A DNA stretch of 64,000 nucleotides from Puccinia triticina (lineage: Eukaryota; Basidiomycota; Pucciniomycetes; Pucciniales; Pucciniaceae), in contig NC_070568.1 in the NCBI RefSeq assembly GCF_026914185.1, forward strand, positions 6,283,501 to 6,347,500, read 5' to 3'. Positions within the stretch are counted from its first letter, which is position 1. Every line of letters starts with the position of its first letter. The position numbers and the translations under genes were made by a program. Positions 59,063-64,000 of this stretch are shown one piece after another. The notes below the pieces were generated by a model. It had not been told where the DNA came from, did no database searches, and was given only the letters and a program-made list of their open reading frames with translations.

Positions 59063-59613
59063 GCATTGGTTTTCATGTGATTATTGACCCAGATCTGTGA
59101 GATCTGAGATTTGCTGAACTGTGTAGAAACTATTGATTGGTTTATTCTGGATGAAGTCGTGAAGGTGCATTTTGTGCTCTGTTGTGTGGCAGACTTGTAT
59201 CCATCTGGAAGTGTATGTTCCGTGCAGGCCTGCGTTGTAACTATCAGATTGAGAATGTAATCTAGGTCCAGAGATTGCCATAGACGCCCAGAGGTCCTGA
59301 GCTTGATACATCAATGAGAGAACCAGCCCACCAGTTTTCAGGTTCAATGTAGGAAAACACCTTACTTGGCATGATGGGAATGTGTAACATAGATCACAGA
59401 TACAACACCACTTTTGACTATATCTCCTGTACAACATAATATCTCCCATCTACATATAACTAAAGAAATGGCCTCTGGGGGCCAAACAAACCAGTACAAA
59501 TATCTGTCATGCAAGTAACGCCGGTGTTGGCATGCAAGTAGTGCCGGCGTCAATGCTCTGCTTTTGTATTAACCACACTCTTACTCCACATGGTCATGAA
59601 CAGAACCTTCAAC
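59063..59613. other. CSN12 3' flank
   Basis: No gene. GATCTGTGAGATCTGAGATT just after the stop is a small repeat. Direct copies of GCAAGTARNGCCGG occur at 59510-59550. Confidence 0.4.
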
Positions 59614-60213
59614 AGGACCCCGGCAAGCCCCTACTAGACACCCTTACGTAAATTGTTTCAAAATGCTCTTTTTGGCAAAAATGATACTTCCGTAAACCTG
59701 TGAAACTTGTTTCAAATGGACACTGCTGGGATTTTTTTCTTCTGGGACATACTGACGTACCCTGTTTCAATCTGGTCTTCCCTTTGAAGGGAAAAAATGA
59801 CATACTTAAATGTTTTGTGTCAATTTTTTTTTGTGCTTTAAAGTGCAAACATAGTGTGCATACATATTAGTCCCCCCTGTTCTCTCCTGCTCCCATGTTA
59901 CATTAGGAAGGTCTGAAAGGCTTCTAAAAGTGATTTTTTGTTGATTTTAATCCATTTTTTGTAATACATCAGCAATGATAACCAGAACATCAATTTTGCA
60001 CTTTTCTTATCCAAAACCCCCATAAATGGCTGCTGATGTTACTTATATAACTTGTTTCAATCCACTATGCCAAAATTTGCAAAATTGAACATACTGACGT
60101 AGTTGGTTTCAAACAGTTGGTTCTCTCCAAAAAATCAAAACTACAGCCGTTTCAAAATGGCAAATTCCCAGGGTATCACGTAAGGGTGTCTAGTAGGGGC
60201 TTGCCGGGGTCCT
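59614..60213. mobile_element. 600-bp MITE, perfect 36-bp ends, 8-bp duplication
   Basis: The two ends, AGGACCCCGGCAAGCCCCTA and 16 further bases, are identical over 36 bp when inverted (59614-59649 and 60178-60213). CCTTCAAC flanks both sides (59606-59613 and 60214-60221). The interior repeats GTTTCAA, often preceded by ACGTA (59647, 59755, 60095). No transposase. The 8-bp duplication points to hAT; perfect ends mean recent movement. Confidence 0.9.
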
Positions 60214-60221
60214 CCTTCAAC

Positions 60222-60658
60222 CCTTCAACATATGGCCTGTCCCCAAGACTGAGTCCGTTTGAGCAGACTCAACGGATTTATTATTTCACATCCCCTGGAG
60301 CCCCAAATTTGGGGGATATTGCCTTGTACAACATAACCCAGGTACAGGGCATTTTGAACCCATGCCAATGTAGGGGTGGGGGGGTTAAACCTTACACTCA
60401 CATGCAACCATCTGCATTACTGGCACCAGCTTGCTGAGAAGGATTCCTCTCAGCGGGTATGCCAGCTTGGCAAGAGGAATCCGTCTGGGTGAGTTGGTTT
60501 CCCTTACAGAAGAGAACCTGAAGCTCAGGTTTTATTGTGTAAGCTGGTGTGCCATGGCATGTGATCCACACCAAAAAAAAGTTGTGGATTGCTGTAGACT
60601 CCACACCCTTGGCAAAAAAAAGGGTGTGCAGGCCCATCACACAAAAAATAGTGGGTGT
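60222..60658. other. Non-coding
   Basis: Short frames only; contains TGCCAGCTTGGCA-like and GGAATCC/GGATTCC inverted words. Confidence 0.35.
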
Positions 60659-61112
60659 CAATACAAGAAACTAGAAACTGCTAGCAGCAACAGTGGGTAG
60701 TTACGGTACAGTTATTGGTAACATACCAATATTGTAACGGTTTTTCTCTTGTTACCGTTACCGTTAACCGTAACAGAAGTGCATTATGATATTGCACACC
60801 CAGAATGTTTGAAATTTGACATCTGTTACAATATCTGCCCGCACGGAGGGGCAGATATCAGACTACATATGATCCAGAGGGGGAAATTTTCCCCTCTTTA
60901 TCTTGTTAACCGGTGGTTAACGCGTTACGCTACTAGTAATGCGAGTAACACACAAAAAAAATCAGGCCCGTTACGATACGGGCCCGGGGTTACAACTGGT
61001 TGTTACTAGTAGCGCTAACACCTGAGCGCAGTAACGGCAAGTGTTACGCTACGCAGATAATGGCGGTTATTTTAGTGTATCGTAACTACCCACTGCTGCT
61101 AGCAGTTGAGAT
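60659..61112. mobile_element. CACTA terminal remnant split by the 60688-61098 insertion
   Basis: CAATACAAGAAACTAGAAAC at 60659 runs into CTGCTAGCAG, and after the insertion CTAGCAGTTGAGAT resumes. Together this is a diverged version of the CACTA end at 46214 (CACTACAAGAAAAACTCTAG, then AAACTGCTTGCAGTTGAGAT). No opposite end found; the right side is cut by unrelated repeat DNA at 61113. Confidence 0.65.
60688..61098. mobile_element. GTTAC/GTAAC palindrome element with 7-bp duplication
   Basis: The ends CAACAGTGGGTAGTTACGGT and inverted CAGCAGTGGGTAGTTACGAT match over about 20 of 22. CTAGCAG flanks both sides (60681-60687, 61099-61105). The body is strings of GTTAC, GTAAC, GTTAACGG and CGCTA. 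It differs in body but not in ends or in insertion position from 46248-46724. Confidence 0.8.
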
Positions 61113-61440
61113 TAGGGGTGAGCGTGGGTTGGGTTTGGGGTGGGGTGGGTCAGCTGGATGCCCATTTTTGAACAGGATGGGTCAACCCACTGGGTGGCCC
61201 ATTGTGGGTTGGGTCAAGGGTTTTTGGGGATGGGTCGGCCCATGGGTACCCATTGAGACCAAGTGTGGTGGTAAATCTGGGTCGGGGACCCAAATTGGCC
61301 GCACAGGTTTGTGGATTTGCGGGCTGCGGATTCCGCAAGGCTGGCGCGGAGGATGTCTACGAGGCAGTGCGCGGGGTTATGTACACAGCGCGGCGGCGGC
61401 GGAGCTGAACTTGACTTACGCAGACTGGCTAGTATAGGCT
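61113..61440. repeat. GGGTTGGGTTTGGG-rich repeat, hAT-like end
   Basis: It begins TTAGGGGTGAGCGTGGGTTG and continues with GGGTTGGGTTTGGGG and GTGGGTTGGGTCAAGGG, resembling the 51081 and 62415 ends. The opposite end was not identified. Confidence 0.45.
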
Positions 61441-62413
61441 GGGACCGGGGGAAGCCGTGGCAGCCAAATTGGGCTACATCAGCGGGCGTAGCTGGGGTGG
61501 AGGCAGCGTGTGGGATCCTGGCATTGAAGGCTAGACAGAGGCAAGAGGAGTCCAACAGTGGGAGATGATGTGCGGCAAAGTTGGCAGAAGATCCACGTGA
61601 GAGCGGAATGGACAGATGACATTGTGGTGATCAATTCTGGAACACGTGTCAAATTGTCCACGGAGCAATCAGTGCGGTGCACAGGCGGTGCAGAAACGGT
61701 GCGCAACAGAGCGGAGCGGAGCGCACAACTGAAGGCAATGGCGGGCGGAGCTCGACGGCAGAACTGGACTCAGACTAAGCAGGCCAGGGCAAACTGGATA
61801 GCGGAGGTGGTGATTGGGGGAAGCCGTGGCAGCCAGAAGGGCGGCGTGTGGGATCCTGACATCATAGGCTAGACAGGGGCGTGGAAGCTAGAGAGAGGAG
61901 TTTGACGGCGGACACAAAAGGATTTGGTGTGAGAGCGGAGCTTGGTGGATGACGTGCGTGTGTTTATAGCCCTTGGCGGATGACAGGTGTGCGTGTGTGA
62001 ACGGAGTTAGCCATGGCGTGCGTGGGAGGCGGGTGGAGAATATCTTTTAGTTCTCTTCCTTTTTCTCTATAAAACCACAGTGGGGGAGGGAGGATTCTGG
62101 AGGATACTCCCCACAGACTCTCTTTTTACGGTTTTTACTTTACTTCGCGGATTGTTGTGCTTCTTTTACTTTGCGTACGTTGCGGAGTGGAGTTTTACAT
62201 TGCGGACTTGCTTTATGTGTTATGGTTGTGCTTGCTTTGCGGCTGTTTTCTTGCGGATTTATCTTCTTTATGCAGCAGAGCTTTATTTTACTGTTTACTT
62301 TTGCGGAGCTAGATTATTTTACATGCTTTACTTTATTTATCCCACTCAGAGCCCTACAATGCGGCAGAGCTGTGGAGCGGAGTTTCTCCAGATCACCCGA
62401 CTTTACCTGGGAA
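61441..62413. other. GCGGA-rich, LTR-promoter-like region
   Basis: GCGGA/GGAGC words recur (GCAACAGAGCGGAGCGGAGC near 61700). 62060-62110 has CTCTATAAAACCACAG followed by a pyrimidine/T-rich leader, as in LTR R-U5 regions. No second LTR, no gag or pol. Confidence 0.35.
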
Positions 62414-62677
62414 TAGGGGTGTAAACGGGTTGGGTTTGGGTCGGAAAATGGTGCCCAAACCCAACCCAACGTGAAACCCTCGGGACAAAAGTGCACATAC
62501 ACTGCCCAAACCCGACCCAATTTTCAAGGTGTTGGGTCTGGGTTGGGTCTTGGGTCAACCCGACATTTATTGCTCAGCAGATCTTAGAAATGAGTGCCCT
62601 GTTTAAAAGCACAAGAAAAGAAAAGAACAGCTTTGTGTATTGCTTTAAAATAGACAAAAAAGAAAACATGGAACTCC

Positions 62678-63430
62678 TTAATCTATGAGTTCATCTGTTT
62701 CCAAAGGGTCCGGGTATAGGCCTTCGTGGCTGCGGATCCAGTCTTGCCCACATATGAGAGCCTCGAGTGTTTCTGGCTTCATCCTGGTTCGGTAGTCACT
62801 GAGCACTCTCCCGCTGGTTGAGAAGGCAGATTCCGAAGCGATTGAGGTCATTGGGACCATTAGTATGGTTTTTGCCAGCTTGGAAAGGTTTGGAAATCTT
62901 CCCTGGTGGGTGCTCCACCAGGCAAGAACTGAAATTTTTTGAGATTGAGTCGCGACCGGTGGTTCTTGAAGGTACAGATCAAGCTTGGAAGTGGTTGATA
63001 CAGCTTGGGTGGAGTGGATGGCTGTGATGTATTTCTTGAAGCGCACGTCAACATTGTCGTCGTCTTGAGTCAATTTTGGTTGGTCTGATGGTGCTTGACT
63101 AGCTGAAGATTCTTCATCCACATGCGAGGTGGCTTGCTTTGACAAGAGCTTGTTAAACCAGGTAGAGAGGGTTTTTTTATAGCAGTGACACTAGTTGCTG
63201 CTTTGTCCGTACCGAGATCGTTGGCGATAAGAAATTCTATCATGGCCAGTTTGCAGCAAGGATCAAAAATGAGGTGGATTGCTGCAAAGTCCTTCATTTT
63301 CTCCCAGTATTTATCAAACTTCTCTTGCATTGGTTTTATTAGGTCGCGCAGGTCCGCTTGGCCATTGTTGACGTTCTCCGCTTGGCCATCACAATTTTTT
63401 TGCACGCGCTTTAAGTTGTGTATTGATGGT
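62678..63430 (-). pseudogene. hAT transposase, C-terminal part, frameshifted
   Basis: The minus strand reads FDKYWEKMKDFAAIHLIFDP and CKLAMIEFLIAND (63340-63220), then, after a frame change at the A-run near 63174-63180, TLSTWFNKLLSKQ and the hAT dimerisation region (LAWWSTHQGRFPNLSKLAKT, then SIASESAFSTSGRVLSDYRT, to 62686). The upstream part ends near 63430 with another frame change and a stop. The N-terminal zinc-finger BED domain and RNase-H-like core are absent. About 270 bp downstream, TAGGGGTGTAAACGGGTTGG at 62415 is probably its element end. Confidence 0.85.
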
Positions 63431-64000
63431 TTTCATGTATTTGTAAATGACATGTGCTGTTGGATAGTGGGTCATAGCAAGTTTGTTTGTAAGGATCTGT
63501 CCCGGTCATCAAGAGGAAACAACCCTCCCAATGACTGGGACAGAGCCCGGTCATTGGGAGGAACCATCACTCCCGATGAACAGTCTGTAGCTGTCATCGA
63601 GTGAGAGTGTTGGATAAAAAAAAAGCACAAGTACCCGCGGTACCCACAAAAAGTACCGCCGGTACCTGCCCGCAGGTGCCGTGTACGGGTACGGGTGTCT
63701 GAATATCACGAAAAACACCGCGGGTACCCGGGTCCACTTGGCGATCTCTAATTTACATCTGCCCTGGGCTGGTTCAGGAGAAAAACACACGTCAATTGGC
63801 GGCCCGCGGACGCAAGAGAGGGAAATCAGGGGAGTGTACTTACGTTCACCACAAGGCGGGCCTGCGCTTGTTCTAACGTGAGTCTAGTGTCTTCTGGGCC
63901 ATAGCTCATGGCAAGGGTATCTTGTTGTGCCCGCTCCAGTGAATGTTGAACGTCAGCATACCATCACCGCCAGCCAGCAGGATGATCAGGGGAAAGAAAC
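63431..64000. other. Right-edge region with two hairpin clusters
   Basis: 63523-63562 is a hairpin (CCTCCCAATGACTGGG with CCCGGTCATTGGGAGG, one mismatch). 63635-63740 repeats GGTACC-type palindromes (CCGCGGTACC, GCCGGTACC, CGGGTACCCG). 63850-63960 has a minus frame with a GTAAGT donor near 63841 that could be an exon, but an in-frame stop lies upstream and I cannot support it. Confidence 0.4.

Noticed and set aside
63850..63960. Minus-strand exon with GTAAGT donor at the right edge
   Set aside because: A TGA lies in frame just upstream with no acceptor between, and the window ends.

Overview
This is nuclear DNA from a fungus, most probably a rust (Pucciniales, Puccinia-like). Genes are broken by many short introns (about 50-100 bp, GT...AG). 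Housekeeping products are fungal (exosome RRP40, exocyst SEC3, REI1, CSN12/PCID2, MER3). KDZ, hAT and CACTA-type transposon remains and small inverted-repeat elements fill the space between genes. The genus is inferred from family resemblance, not proven.

Layout. 1-2658 holds a decayed KDZ transposase running off the left edge. 2.7-12 kb is repeat-rich: an inverted minisatellite, a foldback element, two coding-compatible tandem repeats, one rust-type multi-exon gene (7073-8855), and a TTA-flanked element carrying a palindromic array. 12.3-43.2 kb is the gene-rich core: a PQ-loop membrane protein (+), an acidic coiled-coil protein (-), the meiotic helicase MER3/HFM1 (-), divergent from RRP40 (+), two adjacent unknown genes (-), a small secreted cysteine-containing protein (+), exocyst SEC3 (-) and pre-60S factor REI1 (-). 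43.2-56.6 kb is an island of nested mobile DNA with no intact gene. CSN12/PCID2 (+) lies at 56.8-59.1 kb. Further elements and a frameshifted hAT transposase fill the right end.

The genes do not form a pathway. They are ordinary conserved genes serving meiotic crossing-over, RNA decay, exocytosis, ribosome assembly and mRNA export, plus one candidate secreted effector. I traced exon phases to a complete open frame for PQ-loop (428 aa), RRP40 (238 aa), the secreted protein (220 aa), REI1 (516 aa) and CSN12 (420 aa). MER3 and SEC3 are recognised end to end, but a few of their splice junctions are unresolved.

The most unusual observation is a family of about 410-480 bp elements (46248-46724, 60688-61098, and a truncated third near 53340-53697). 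Their termini are alike (CAACACTGGGT / CAACAGTGGGT) and their bodies are made almost wholly of short self-complementary words (TAGCG/CGCTA, or GTTAC/GTAAC). The two complete copies are flanked by 7-bp duplications and sit at the same position inside CACTA-type terminal repeats. One copy is the innermost level of a three-deep nest. Several other elements have clear target-site duplications: TAA, TTA, TTC, GTC, TATCACAT, CCTTCAAC and a 10-bp one.
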